From contig CM068319.1 in the NCBI GenBank assembly GCA_034766995.1, positions 16,224,922 to 16,288,921 on the forward strand: a stretch of DNA of 64,000 nucleotides, given 5' to 3'. The notes beneath the pieces were generated by a model. It was not told where the DNA came from, ran no database searches, and saw only the letters and a program-made list of their open reading frames with translations. Below, piece after piece: positions 37,988 through 50,764 of this stretch (its first letter is position 1; the number at the start of each line of letters is the position of its first letter). The position numbers and the translations under genes are program-made. The stretch comes from Acanthacorydalis orientalis (lineage: Eukaryota; Arthropoda; Insecta; Megaloptera; Corydalidae).

Positions 37988-39681
37988 TATACATACACAC
38001 ACACACACAGTATATACATATGCGTGTCCTCATATACATAAATACAGAAGTAAATATTTAAAAATTGATTCTCTATTAATTAATCAATTCCAGAATATTC
38101 TTAAAATTTCACAAAAGTCTATTCAAAAATCCCAAGAATATTTAATACATATACGAACAGTTGGAGAATGGATCATCCATCAATGCTGGAATTGTGGCAT
38201 ACACACCCATGCTGTTCGGACAAGTAAAGATCGAGAATGTGTTTTTATTTCTTCAAATTTGATCGTAAGCCTATGTTGAATTTAACATTAATAGTAAAAT
38301 TATTTCGTATTAGTATAATTATATTTTAATTATGTGAAAGTAATGCATTCAGTGAACATTTTTGTTTAGTTATGCAATTATGTACATACATTTATTTATG
38401 TATATATTTAACATATATGAATATTTAATAATATGGACATATAAAAAAATATTACTCATTTTTTTATTTGAGAAAAGAATAGTTATAATTTCAATTTAAG
38501 TAGTATTTTTATTTATTGAATTTTTTTACATTAGTTTTGATGGAAAATTATTAATAATTTTGTTTAACAGGCAAATTATTCATTTTTCTAATATATCAGT
38601 AAATTTGAATGTTTGGAAAATAATATTTGTAACCATTAAGAAATGTTTAATAGTACAATATTTCTAAAAGAAAAATTAAAATATTACAAATTCATAATAC
38701 TTCCAAATAATGATCATGTTAAAATAAAATAGAGTAACTTGTGTAAATTAAATATTCTCTTTAATTTATATTATTATTTACAGATAAAGTTCATTTAAAG
38801 TCTTTGTAGTAATTAAATTTTCATATGATATAACAGGCTTAAAAACAAGTACAAAAATAATCAAACAATTATGTGTTTGTTTGATTAAAGTTATGTTTAT
38901 GTTAGCAAATTAGTAATTCATTTTAATGAGAAAAACCATTACTTTGTTTTTTCTTTAATAAATACCACTTAGTTTATTCTTATTTTATTATAAGAAAAGT
39001 GTTTTGATAATAAATTGGTGTTTTTTAAACACATTTATTAGCATAATGTTGAATATTTAAAAAACAAATAGATAATATTTATCATAAGCATTTACACATA
39101 TAAAGATACAGTATTTATTTTTAAATATGTTAAATACTTATGTCTGTATTAATAATATTCTTCAAGTTTATAAAATTAATTTTTGTGTTCCAGTTTGTTT
39201 TAGAAAATTTCAAATTTTTCTCATATTGAACATATAACTAATTATATCTTGAATAGAATCATTGTATTAAGTATATTAAATCATCGTCATAAAAAATATC
39301 TCGTATGTAATATCAATATGATTGAAAATAATACAGAATAATAAATTATTTTTTTATAGAGCAAATCTGCAACTTATTTAAAAGTAATATGTTTCCTATG
39401 TTAAATTTGAAACAAAATTGTTATCAATATTGGTAAACTATGGATTATACAAGCAGAGAATGCCATATTCGTTATTTTGTACATAATTTGCATGTTAAAC
39501 ATTTTAGGTATTTTTATCTCAAATACTTATTGCACTTCTGACAATATTTAATGTGTCAGGTTAACTCCAGTGAAATTGCAATACTTCGGAAATCTAACCA
39601 GTACTCAGCAGCTTTTAAAATAGTAATCAATCATTCTGGTGTAAATATGGATCCAGAAAAAACTTCAGGTATTTAATTAGA

Positions 39682-39724
<43 letters not shown>

Positions 39725-41323
39725 GTGTGTGTGTAAACATGTATATATGTATAAATACATAAATATATATAAGTAAATTCTGTATTAGAATTGATTTCCA
39801 CTAAAAGAAAAATTGAAGCTGGAGATTTGGCATTAGGTGATTTGCATCAAAAACTTACGGAATTAATAAAAAGGGAAACACAAGCAACAGAAGAAAAAGT
39901 GAAGCAATATACGGAACAGCAATACTCACAACTAGATTCATTTAAGGAAAGAATACGAAGAGAACATAGAGCACTTGTAAGGTAAATATTAATATAAATA
40001 TTGAATCATTGTTTTTAAAGTTGTTCTCCTTAATTAAAAAAGTCTAAAAAAAATGTATATTGTTTTATTAAATACATTTGTAAATTAATTTTATGTATAA
40101 AAGTAGTATTATGTTAAATGTCAAACTTAAAAAATAATACTACAACTAAAGTGTAATAAAAATATATTTATATTCACAAATTATTTGATATGCTAAAAAC
40201 AGTTTTTTTTTAGAAATGTACTAATTCATCAAGCGTCATGCAATTTACCACATCGCAAAACTGATAAAATTGAACGATTAGAAACACCTCCATCAAATGT
40301 AGATATGTTTGAATCAACAGTCAACGAATCTGCATTAATTTCTAGAAATGATTTTGAAAATAATAAACATAAAGTTATAAAATCTCCGTTCAACCAGGTA
40401 TATAGAATAATATTTTATTTATTTTTATTACATAAACAGTTTCATACTCTATACAGTTCTCTATTTATGAAAACTTTAAATATTATACTTGTCATTTTAT
40501 AGCTTTCTATTTATATTATACAAAATATTGTAAGCAATAATTTTTCTTACATTTATGAAAGAATTCCCTGACACAAACAAACAACATGTCTACATCTCGA
40601 AAAAGCCATAGCAAGTTGTCGAATTCAATACGCAGAGAAACTTATGACTCTGAAGCATTGTTTGACTTGGAAGGAATGGATGATAACCCCTCTTCAAATA
40701 GGTCACATTCAGATATTGAAAGTGATACTGATGGTAAATGTAATACTGTTATCTTAACATTTTTAAAACATATTCATGTACCTGTTAAGTGCAGGTTTTT
40801 TATGTTATGGTTCAAATTATTTTTTTGTTATAAAATATTTTACTCTTTCAGATTCTCAAGATGAAATTATCACAACTCGCCAGAGACCAGCGTATTCAAC
40901 TAGTCTGGCAAAATCTTTGCCTATTAATGTACCTGCATTTATATCTCCATATAATCATAATGGTGTAGACATTGATGATGATCAGGTTAGTAATAATCTG
41001 TCATAAATTGTATAAATATTTATCATTAAAGAAATAAATAATAAAAAAAACATGAAAATACCAAATCAATAGTTAATTACTTATATAAAATGTATTTTTA
41101 TGCTGCTTTTTGTAGATTGATAATATAATTCAGGTAAAAAATACTTTTTGAGTATTGTCTAATAAGTGTTCTAATGTAGATATTTTTTTAATGAGACTTT
41201 CGTTTCTAGGTTCCAGAATACCCATTGGATATAGCAGCCAGTATTAAAGCACTTGCAAAAAGTGTACATGGAGATGCAGTTTTTGGGGACTTACCAAAAC
41301 CTAGGTTTAGTACACAGATATAA
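37517..41323 (+). CDS. Lobe: Lobe / PRAS40, Akt substrate and TORC1 regulator
   Basis: Nine in-phase coding exons: 37517-37639, 38094-38264, 39560-39668, 39789-39981, 40214-40397, 40562-40733, 40852-40985, 41116-41133, 41210-41323; about 405 residues. The C-terminus matches the PRAS family: SLAKSLPINVPAF (human has YAKSLPVSVPVW), then DIAASIKALAK, then VFGDLPKPRFSTQI, where KPRFST is a basic-x-R-x-x-T Akt-type site at the position of human Thr246. FDLEG in exon 6 resembles a TOR-signalling (TOS) motif. The N-terminus has MMYCCKC and CWNCG Cys pairs; exon 4 is a charged helix likely to form a coiled coil. Known role: binds Raptor and restrains TORC1 until phosphorylated by Akt; Lobe in flies acts in eye growth. 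ATG 37517 or the next ATG 37520 may be used. Confidence 0.9.
37912..38020. repeat. (TA)n/(CA)n compound tract
   Basis: Alternating (TA)n and (CA)n runs in Lobe intron 1. Confidence 0.95.
41116..41133 (+). other. Lobe: 18-bp in-frame microexon of Lobe
   Basis: The 18 bases between a TTTTTGTAG acceptor and a CAG|GTAAAA donor encode IDNIIQ and keep the frame between exons 7 and 9, which also join in phase without it. It is therefore probably an optional cassette. Confidence 0.55.
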
Positions 41324-41728
41324 TGTTCAAGTTGATTTTCCTTTTTTATATTTTAGGTACCCCACCTTTTTGTAATCATCACTTTCACCTAAAAGTTTGT
41401 TTTTTTGTGATTAGAATTTTACTGATTATGTTATGGAAACATTATATAGGATTACAAAACATAGTTATTTGTTTAAAATGGTGTGGAATGCATAATGTAT
41501 TCATTTAGTGCCAAATTGGTCTTCTTTTTATTAATAAGTTTGTAATCACAAAAAAATTAAAATTTAGTTTAAGTATTGTATTTTGATATTTTTTATGATG
41601 CTGTTGTAGGAACTGGTGCTATTAAACGATTTATAACAACTTGTCCAATAAATGCAAAATGTGTATTTTGATTATTATGCGGTGCATTTAATTTTTCTAT
41701 ACCCCACACCATTTATTTTTTGATTACA

Positions 41729-41730
<2 letters not shown>

Positions 41731-41792
<62 letters not shown>
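41731..41792. repeat. (TA)n tract
   Basis: 62-bp tract 400 bp downstream of the Lobe stop. Confidence 0.97.
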
Positions 41793-41795
<3 letters not shown>

Positions 41796-43889
41796 TCTTT
41801 ATTTCATGAAACATTTATCAATTATTTAATTAAATTTTCAATTAGGCTCCATGTTTAGGATGATTTTTTACTTTTCAGTTAGTTTATTTATGTTATCTAA
41901 ATGTTGTCATACAACCTGTTGCTTTTATGATTTTTGTACTGAAACTTATCTTTGAAATTTAAAGGTTCTTGACTGAGTTTTTGAGTGATCTACATTTTTA
42001 ATAAAATAATTGTAATATTAGTATCACATTTATTTTTTTAATTAAATTGAAAAATAACCAGTAAATGTGGTATATGCATATATTTTATACCTTTATATAA
42101 AAGAGTAATTTTCATATTTTTCATAAGCAATTTCTGTGTTTTTTAATAACTAAAAAAGATAAGTGATAGATCTGATATGTAGTCTGTTTTATTTAATTAA
42201 TTTAAAATGTTTGTCAGTATTTAAATGAAATATTTTCTAATACTTTAAGTGTATTTGGCTTTTTTTTATGAAACATTAATATAGAGTTCCAATGAGTATC
42301 ACACATAAATGATTAAAATATTAAAACATTTTGTTATCTTAGTAATTAATTAAAATATTACAATCAAGTTTAAACTGTGGTAATATTAATTTACGGTTTC
42401 AAAAAATACCATTATATTGAATTTATAATATACATATAAAACAGTCTGCACTTACGAATTGAAATTGAAATTTCTGAGCAGTGAAAATATGAATATAAAA
42501 GGTTCTTATTTACAGAAATAAAGTTTACAATCATAGTTCTTTTTAGTAATATTGATATTACTAAAAAGTTATGTTGAACAGTATCAGTTATAGATTTAAT
42601 AATAATATATTCTTTTGATAATTAACTTGTATTGGATTTCATTTTGTGCTGACAAATAATATTTGTTACAAACTGATTTGAAACTTATTCGTCCTTAATA
42701 TAAATCATTCATGTAACAGTGACTAAAATGTCACTTTTGTTTAAAAATTATTTATATAAGTAAATAACACATATGAATAATAAGAATACATATTTTTATA
42801 AGTCATTGAAATTAAGCAAAAAATATTTGTGTTTATTATATTTGTTATCTGGTCGCAAATAAGAAAAGGAAACTAGTGATACTTTAATAATTTTATATAT
42901 TAGTAATTATTAAAATTAACATTTGTATTTTTGAATGATAAAACTACCACATACATTACATACGTGTGTGTGTATGCATATATGTATATAAATACAAATA
43001 CCCATTAACATTAATATATAAATGTAATTCATTTTCAGTACATTTCTTTTGCAATTTAAAGTCTATATACACCACATACCAATACCAGCAGTATATGTAG
43101 TGATATATTTAAATTTTATTCTAATCTTGAATTGTTTTGTTGATTTGATAGTAGCAATATTTTCAAGTACTGTTTATTTTCATTCATAATGACTTCTTTA
43201 TAAAAATAATTTTTATTTTAATTATATTTTAGATGATAGAGCAGCTATCAAATAATAGTGCTACGAATATATTTTGAAATGTGATTTTTTCATAAAAAGT
43301 TAAAGTAATAAAATGCTGTCAATCATTATTTTGTAATATATTTTAAAAGTGAAATGAAAAGTATGATTTTTTTTATAATTATATTATATTTTTCAGTACA
43401 TGTGTATTTGTTGTTACTGTATGTGTATGTTTGTATTACTCTGCACATGCGTAATTACAATTATTAGATCTATTTCAAATTAAAAGTAACGTGACAAATA
43501 ATATAACAAATTTTGCTACTATTATTATTTTAACCATAATGGAAGTGTCTCTACTGTCTGTATTTGACGACCTGTATGTATTTTAAATTGTTTTATTTAA
43601 AATTTTGTTTCCGTTAACGGTAAATTTTATTAATCGACAGCTCTAAAAGTATTTTAAATATATTCAATTTAGGTTACTGATATGAACAAAAGAACAGTTC
43701 ATACTTTTTGACTGAAGTACAAATAAAAGCATAATAAATGTTTATTTTCCAAACTGTTTAATGTATATCTGTTCGTAGGAATATCATCTCTGTATGTAAT
43801 ATACTCACATAATTTTTAAAATTTATTACAAAAAATGAAACAAGATTAGAGTTTATTTCATCTGTTCTCCATATATTTGTGTGTGTGTG

Positions 43890-43896
<7 letters not shown>

Positions 43897-43942
<46 letters not shown>
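43897..43942. repeat. (GT)n(TA)n tract
   Basis: 46 bp (TA)n preceded by a short (GT)n. Confidence 0.97.
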
Positions 43943-43951
<9 letters not shown>

Positions 43952-44651
43952 AAAACACAAAATGTAAATATTTAAATTTTCAGTTCAATATAATTATATA
44001 TTATTAATTTTGTACTGATGAAACAAAAATGATTCATTTTTAAAAATATGAATATAATTGTTATTTGGAAATATTACTTCATTTTTGAAATTCCTTTTTT
44101 TTAATATAACATGTACTTTATATAAAGTTAAATTGAGATTATAATTGAATTTTTATCTGAATGTTGGTATAAAACAGTTATTTGTATTTGTTTAAATATG
44201 TAAATTTAAGATATTTGAATAAACATATTGCTTTTGATACAAATTATAATTAAAATTTGTTTATATATTTTATCAGTTAAATGATACTCCCAAACATAAT
44301 TATTCCTTTGAAACTTTTTGTCATGTACTAATAATAAAAATATAATTATATGATTGTATTAAAATTTTCCATTATTCCATTTATTATATTAATTTGGAGT
44401 TATCAATTTGCTAACTCTGCCTTTTATACATCTATCTTAAACAACAGAGGTCAACAGAAGAGAGGTTGTTGTGTTTGTCTTTCTGGAAAAGAAGCCCAAA
44501 AGGTTATTGTTTATTACGAAAATTAATTGCATTACTATTGATTAATTCTTAAAGGACTCTTTTCGAAACTAGGTGAACGACATCATGTCAAACCTAACGA
44601 GCACGTTCAGTAATTTGATGGACGACAATTTGTTCATTTATATTCAATGAA

Positions 44652-45009
44652 ATGGCAATTCATAAGGGGTTGTCGCATAACCAACTTGCTGATAGTGTTA
44701 CTGGGCATGTTGACATGGACACTGGATTCATAGAGAAAGAATATGCAAATAGCATTATGGTTTTCTTGTTGCAAAGGTGTGAGACATGGCTGGAAACAGT
44801 CAATTGCTTACTACTTCTGTTGAAATTTAGCTTCACATCATTTGTCACAAATGATTATTGAAATTGTTCGATGAGTAATGTCAACTGGACTTCAGATTAT
44901 GAGCACGGTTTGTGATATGAGATGCAATAACATGAAAGCAATAAATTTGAAAAAGGAAGATCCCTTTTTTGGTTTTGAAGGTAGAGAAATTTATACAGTG
45001 TTGTATTAA
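44652..45009 (+). pseudogene. P-element/THAP9-type transposase relic
   Basis: Plus-strand frames read DMDTGFIEKEYANSIMVFLL, then after a 1-base shift GWKQSIAYYF, then STGLQIMSTVCD and NNMKAINLKKEDPFFGF. This is the order of P-element-type transposases (ALVFM...WKQPIAYYF...TGL.I...VCDQ..NN..A...L...PYF). Two in-frame stops and at least one frameshift break it. Possible homologous sequence reaches back to about 44450, less clearly. No terminal repeats found. Confidence 0.72.
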
Positions 45010-45185
45010 ATGTTCTTTTTTTTATTATTAGTATTTATTTATTATTTGTGTTTAGTTATTTATTGTTAAATATTTTTTAAAAATAAATAAGTTACATAGA
45101 TAACTGTCCTTTTTGTGAATTCTAAACTGCATCATACAATAGTACAATTACAAAAAATGTAAATAATTTAAAATTTATTTACACC

Positions 45186-45301
45186 TATTCAAAAACGTTT
45201 AATTTTATAATAATTTTAAAGTAATGAATTTCGTATTTTATATCCAATTCATTACTTTAGAATTATTATAAAATGGGTTAAAATTAAACATTTTCTGAAT
45301 G
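45186..45301. repeat. Long hairpin (foldback), ~50-bp arms
   Basis: The left arm (45186-45233, with TTTATAATAATTTTAAAGTA) and the right arm (45247-45301) are imperfect inverted copies; CATTCAGAAAATGTTTAAT on the reverse strand answers TATTCAAAAACGTTTAAT. The loop is about 13 bases. Possibly a foldback MITE or an RNA hairpin. Confidence 0.65.
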
Positions 45302-46488
45302 GGAATCTATACCAGCGTTAATGTTCAAATTTGAAGTATTCAAACCTCCCACACAAATGGTGCTTGTAGAAGCAACCGAAGGCAGATACCCAGTTGTTTG
45401 ATGAGCGTAGCGACTAGAAGGCAGAGCCTCCTAGTTAGTATTAAAAAAGTTGATTAAAATTGGTATTTTATTTAAGAATTGAGATTGTAAACAAAAAATA
45501 AAAGAAGGCAAAACTTGTTAATGTCTATATTCTTTTCAAACACATAATTGTGTATTGTTAATTAGAAAATTTGTATTGTACTATATTTATTGGTTGTATG
45601 TTAAATAACAAATTTATTGATTCTTTTTAATAATTTTCATTGTATTATATTATTATTTACCTGAGTGTGTCTACATACATAAACTCATTTACAAAGAGAT
45701 CTGCATTTATGTCAAATTTAATAATAAAAGTCCGATTTTATGCATACAAAATAAAATAAACTAATAAAAAAACACTTCATTGTTCGAAGCACATAAATTG
45801 TTTAAATCTATTTAATTTGTTTTGTTAATTATATATTTATGATAAATTAATTAAAATGTTTTCATTAACAAAGATTATTCAATATAAATGAATCTATCCA
45901 TTGAATTCATCTCAGATACAATTTTGTAGTTGGAATTAACCATAGATAAAAGATTCTCGAAAGAACCTAAATTGATAATTTATTGAAGCAATGTTGGTAC
46001 TACACTTAACAATTACTAGTTTTCTTCATCATTTTTGAATTTACTCACTTTATTTCGGTCTTTTATAGTGAGTGCATCAAAACGATCAAAACACGCTGAA
46101 TGCTTGGTTAAAATTTGTTTTAGTGATTTGTTGGTTATACAGTTAAATGTTATTTGTAAGTACTTATCGTATTTATTTTCATTTTTGTACAATTGATTCT
46201 TTGAATAATTATTTTGCCTAAATGTTCTGCTTTTAATAGAAAAGAAGAATGAATCTTTAAATATGGTTTTAAAATGTTATGGTTTAATTTTTTATTGTAA
46301 ATTAAACTAGTGAAATATAAACGAGTTTCCATAAATCATAATTATTTTATATATCCCTTATGGTCTAATGTATATTTTTACTATTTAATAATCAGTCGGG
46401 TAGATTTCTTTCGGACAAATATCTCCTGAGTTTTATTAACGATTACAATCGATTCATTTCACTGAATTTACATAGTTTACACCTTAGA

Positions 46489-46545
<57 letters not shown>

Positions 46546-46664
46546 GAGCTTTGCCCCCTGCTCGTTGCGCTTTCCAACTCCCTAGCTCGCTGCGATGTAG
46601 AATGAAACAAACATATTTAAGTATCATTGAAGCAATGTCTCAAAAAAATAAGTCGACGCAATGG

Positions 46665-46729
<65 letters not shown>

Positions 46730-47800
46730 CATACATACATACATACACAATATATATGTTGGTATATTTATATAAAAATTCTCGCAGAAAAATTATTTTT
46801 TGAAACGTATTATTTTATAAAGTTTTTTGTGAATAATTTATTTATATATAATGAGAATTCTGCTATATTGAATTTGTACATTATTTAAAATAATCGGTTG
46901 TCGGTCATCCAACTTAAATGACAAACTTGTCAATATTAGTACAAGAACTCACCGTTACATATTCTATTATTTATTTAAAAAATATCTATTGTTTTATTAT
47001 TCATTGGTTATTCATTAAATTATGTCAATTTAAAGTTTATAATTATTTCTTTGGAATCTGCATAAAATTAATTATGTATTACGTTTAAAATTTCTAATTT
47101 GAGTTAAAATAAAATTTAGAACCATTTTTAATTCATTACTTGGCCGCTATATTGAAGTTTGTCTCTCAGTTATCTCTGAATGTTCAGTTTACAATCGGTT
47201 TTCGTTAATGATGGATTGTTTTTGAGTTAAAATAAACTTAATGCAGTTTTAATTAAGTTTCAGTAATCTTTTTTGTGCATTTAGCTAAAATCTTCAGGAG
47301 TTTATTATGGCGATGTGTTATGAAGTTATAATATTTTTTTACTGTTTTAAATTTAAAACATTAAATGAAATATTTTTAAACTTGCACTACCCATCATATC
47401 CTGTCATTTTTGCGTCGATAAATGGATGTTTGTTAGTCACATTTTTTTATAATAAAACGTTAAATGTTTGAATTACATTTAATTTTTGTATAAGTTCATT
47501 GTTCATCATTTATTTATTGAACTTTTTCAAATTTAAATTTATTTCTTCAAAAATCAATTAATTAGTAGTTCTAAAACGATACTTTTTGAATTATTTTTTT
47601 TTAAGTTTCGCATACTATTTGATGCTTCAAAATGAAAAGCACAATGTTGATCGTTAATCATTAGAAACGATTCATTCAATCAGATTTATATTAAAAGCAG
47701 AGTAAATGATCGCCAGAAAATATAATTTTTTGATATATTCATTACAATAGTGTCTATTTTTACAGTTTGTGTGAAGTTTGTGTGAATCATCAGTGTGTTC
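45302..47800. other. Intergenic DNA, no gene seen
   Basis: AT-rich with (TA)n at 46493-46542 and 46668-46746 and a third member of the GC-block/(TA)n family. A short GC-richer block near 45310-45440 has no identified content. Confidence 0.5.
46493..46830. repeat. GC-block/(TA)n repeat family, copy 3
   Basis: (TA)n, then GGGAGCTTTGCCCCCTGCTC and GCTCGCTGCG, a second (TA)n with (ACAT)n, then TTGGTATATTTATATAA and ATTCTCGCAG and TTATTTTATAAAGT, matching the order of the copy at 29690-29885. Confidence 0.65.
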
Positions 47801-48695
47801 AATGTATGAAGAATCGTCAGTGTGAAGAAAAAAAACGACACCAGGTTTTTTCAAATCAATTTTTTTACTGTACAAACCAACGCAATTTCCATCGTGTTTT
47901 CTTTCACTATCTCAGTGAGTTTTCACTGATATCGTTTTAAAAAAAATGTTTATAACAATTCGACATTTATTTTAATATTTATTTACTGAAACGATATCAG
48001 CTGTATGTATGCACGTGGATGGATACTTATTGTTTATTTTCATACATTAGGTTGGTTTCAAGATTGATGGTCTTCAATACATGAGATGTTATATTGAACG
48101 ATTATCAGTTTTGTAATCGACGCACGGAGCTTTCGGGGTGGATGAATTGCTGTAAAGCGAAGTTGAAGCCTTCGACTCCACGATTTTTCCACACATGTTT
48201 TTCAGGTGTTAGGTAAAGGCTGCCCGTTGTGCAGCTTAGATTAGGAACGCATATATTAATTCGCTTCACGGGTTGTATATGTCGTCTCACCTTGTAGCAG
48301 GTGTAGATTAGGAGTGGCTCGGATCAAATGGATTTCGAGTCCTAGCTTAATGATTTTTTTGTTGTTTTCATGTTTTCTCTTTCAGGTCCCAGAACTTCAA
48401 TCTCTTTTTTGTTTGCTGTAATATAAAGTAGATTTTTTGCTTTGTCGATTCAGTTATTTTAGTTTTTTTGTTGATTTCAGTTAGTTTAATTGTTTTTATG
48501 TTAATTTTTTGCTTTTAATCTTTTTAATATTAGTATTGATTTGTTTTTAATGAATTAGTAGTAGTTTAATTTTGTTTCAGTTTTATTTTTTTTAATTGTA
48601 GCTTTAATTTAATTTTTAAGTTTTGTTTTTAATCGATTTAAAGTAGTTTAATTTTATTTTCATAATTAACTTCATTCCCTCGCCATGGATTGTGG

Positions 48696-48722
48696 GGTAA
48701 TGGTACAAATCGTACCATTGCC
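48696..48722. repeat. Conserved hairpin, copy 1
   Basis: GGTAATGGTAC, loop AAATC, then GTACCATTGCC: 11-bp stem with a single G-T wobble. It is identical in the second duplication copy. Confidence 0.75.
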
Positions 48723-48887
48723 ATGAGTGTTTGGTAATCAGATCAATTATGCTTCATAACAGAATATACATATTAAGATTCTAATACAAGTGATAACGCG
48801 TTTTGGAATCTTGTATGTATTATTCGCCATTGATACATAATTTATTTGGTTTTTGTGTGATTTTCGAAATTGCGTTTGCGTTGTACA

Positions 48888-48931
<44 letters not shown>

Positions 48932-49083
48932 TAGTTATTTAAGTTCAGTTAGTGCATACAGTTAACTCGGTTTTTTTATCAGACTGGAAGATCATTTTAA
49001 ATCTGTAAAATGTTTTTATCTATCTGAAAATAGATTAAATACCATTCAATATAAAATTGATCAAATTTCATTCACATCTGATA

Positions 49084-49284
49084 AAATTTAATTTAATCAA
49101 AATGGCAAACTTGTTAAACAGAAGACAAGAAAAGTGTATGATTTGCTTGAATATTAGATGTATTCAGCTTTCTATCGATTTGATTAATGATCGAAAGAGA
49201 GTTATGAAAATCGTAATTGCTGTTTACAAATATGTTCATACAAATTGTATATATTTTTGGATTCTGGTTAAATGGTTAATTTAG
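49084..49284 (+). other. Short ORF in duplication copy 1
   Basis: From ATG 49102 a 60-codon ORF begins MANLLNRRQEKCM; an upstream TTG would add 15 codons. The copy at 52490 differs by three amino-acid-changing and one silent base, so there is no sign of purifying selection. Probably not a gene. Confidence 0.25.
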
Positions 49285-49839
49285 TTTTGATTAAATTCGC
49301 GGAGTGTATTCAGTGTAGTGTCTACCATCGATGGATTCGTTAGGTAAAAATGCATTAGGTAAAAAATGTACAATTCTTATTTTTATAAATGATATATTTT
49401 CTAATAACTTTTCATTTCAGCTCTCAAGAAAACCATATCGAGTTCAATTAATTATTTTTTTTAATAATATTTAATCCGTTTCTATTTCCTGTCAGTTCTT
49501 TTTTAAAAATGATAATGTTTTTAATTTTCGTCATTTAATAAACTATCAGAAAATTTCAATTACCATTCTTTAGATAATTCATCGATTTTCTTTTCTTGAT
49601 ATTTCTTTCATTGAACATATAAAGATTCATAAACTTTCGCAAAATATCTTACAGTACTACAGATATTCAAATCAAATATAATGTTGATAGTACAATGAAT
49701 AACTTGTGTTCAAATGTATTAATCTCTTCTCATATTCATTTCTTGCTTCCCAATAACATTAAGTTCTGTCAACATCACCACCAAGCTAAATAGTATACAA
49801 ACAGCATAACTACCCTTGTGTGAACTGACAGGTTTTTTC

Positions 49840-50640
49840 ATCTAAGATTTACATCTGACTGAAAAGATATAGATTTTCAAATATCTATTAGATTCACAAT
49901 CAATTTGTTGATTTTTTGATTTATAGTTTCAATATTTTGTTTTTATAAAAATTAATAGTTGACAGAACATTCAAAATAAATCATTTTTCAATAAATTTCT
50001 ATTTTTCATTTCAAAAAATTGATCTATAAACAATTTCTTAGATAACAGTAATTTTTAATAATACTTTCAAGTTTCATTGAATATTACATCGACAGCCTGT
50101 TTAACGATTTTCTGATTTGCTGATTCAGTAATTTATCTTTATGTACATAAATAGATCAGATATCATTCGAAATAAACCATTTTTCATTAAACACCTTTTC
50201 TTTCTTCACAAAAAACGAACTTTAAACAATATCTCAGATGACAGTTATTTGTTAATAAATTTTCAATTAATTTTCTGTTATGTCAACAACCATTTATAGT
50301 TTTCTAATTTACTGATTCAGCAATTTATTTTTATGTACATAAAATATCTGATCATTCAACATAAATAATTCTTCAATAAATTTCTCTTCTTTACTCACAA
50401 TAATTTTTCGAGACATATTTTTTAAATTTATTTTCTAATTTTAATACCATCGACAATCACTTTTTCGATTTCCTAATTTGTCACTTCAATATTTCCTTCT
50501 TATGCACATAAATGGTTCAGACCTCATTCAACACAAGTCATTTTTCAATAAATTTCTCTTTCTTCTTTTCAACCACTTGAACCTTAAACTTTTTGTCTGA
50601 TCCAGTCATTTTTTAATTTATTTCACCAATGAATGACTAA
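49840..50640 (+). repeat. Degenerate tandem repeat, ~170-200-bp units
   Basis: Blocks of the form TTTCTAATTTnCTGATTCAGnAATTT, each followed by TATGTACATAAAT, CATTCA-A-ATAAA-CATTTTTCAATAAATTTCT, begin near 49907, 50107, 50298 and 50468. The units are strongly diverged. Confidence 0.7.
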
Positions 50641-50719
50641 AAAAAACTTCAATAGATAAAACTTGTATTTATGATTTTTAAAGTTCTCATTGTCATTCAT
50701 GAGAACAATACAGGCTGAC

Positions 50720-50764
50720 TTCTAATTTAATCAATCGATCGCGAATCGAGTGATTAAATTAGAA
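50720..50764. repeat. Perfect 14-bp hairpin at edge of GC island
   Basis: TTCTAATTTAATCA (50720-50733) pairs exactly with 50751-50764; the 17-base loop contains ATCGATCGCGAATCGA, rich in CpG. Confidence 0.75.

Larger units (their letters stand above)
41324..44650. other. AT-rich DNA after Lobe
   Basis: It contains the Lobe 3' UTR of unknown length, (TA)n at 41731-41792 and 43897-43942, and no convincing ORF. Several AATAAA hexamers occur but none stands out. Confidence 0.5.
47805..49450 (+). repeat. 1.65-kb segmental duplication, copy 1
   Basis: From about 47805 to 49450 the sequence matches 51170-52827 in the same orientation, roughly 95% by eye apart from the length of the internal (TA)n (about 37 vs 59 bp). 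The best conserved part (48100-48350) is GC-richer and contains CGACGCACGGAGCTTTCGG and several CAG|GT-type blocks. Both copies carry the block TTTCAG-GTCCCAGAACTTC that recurs in the tandem array downstream. Confidence 0.93.
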
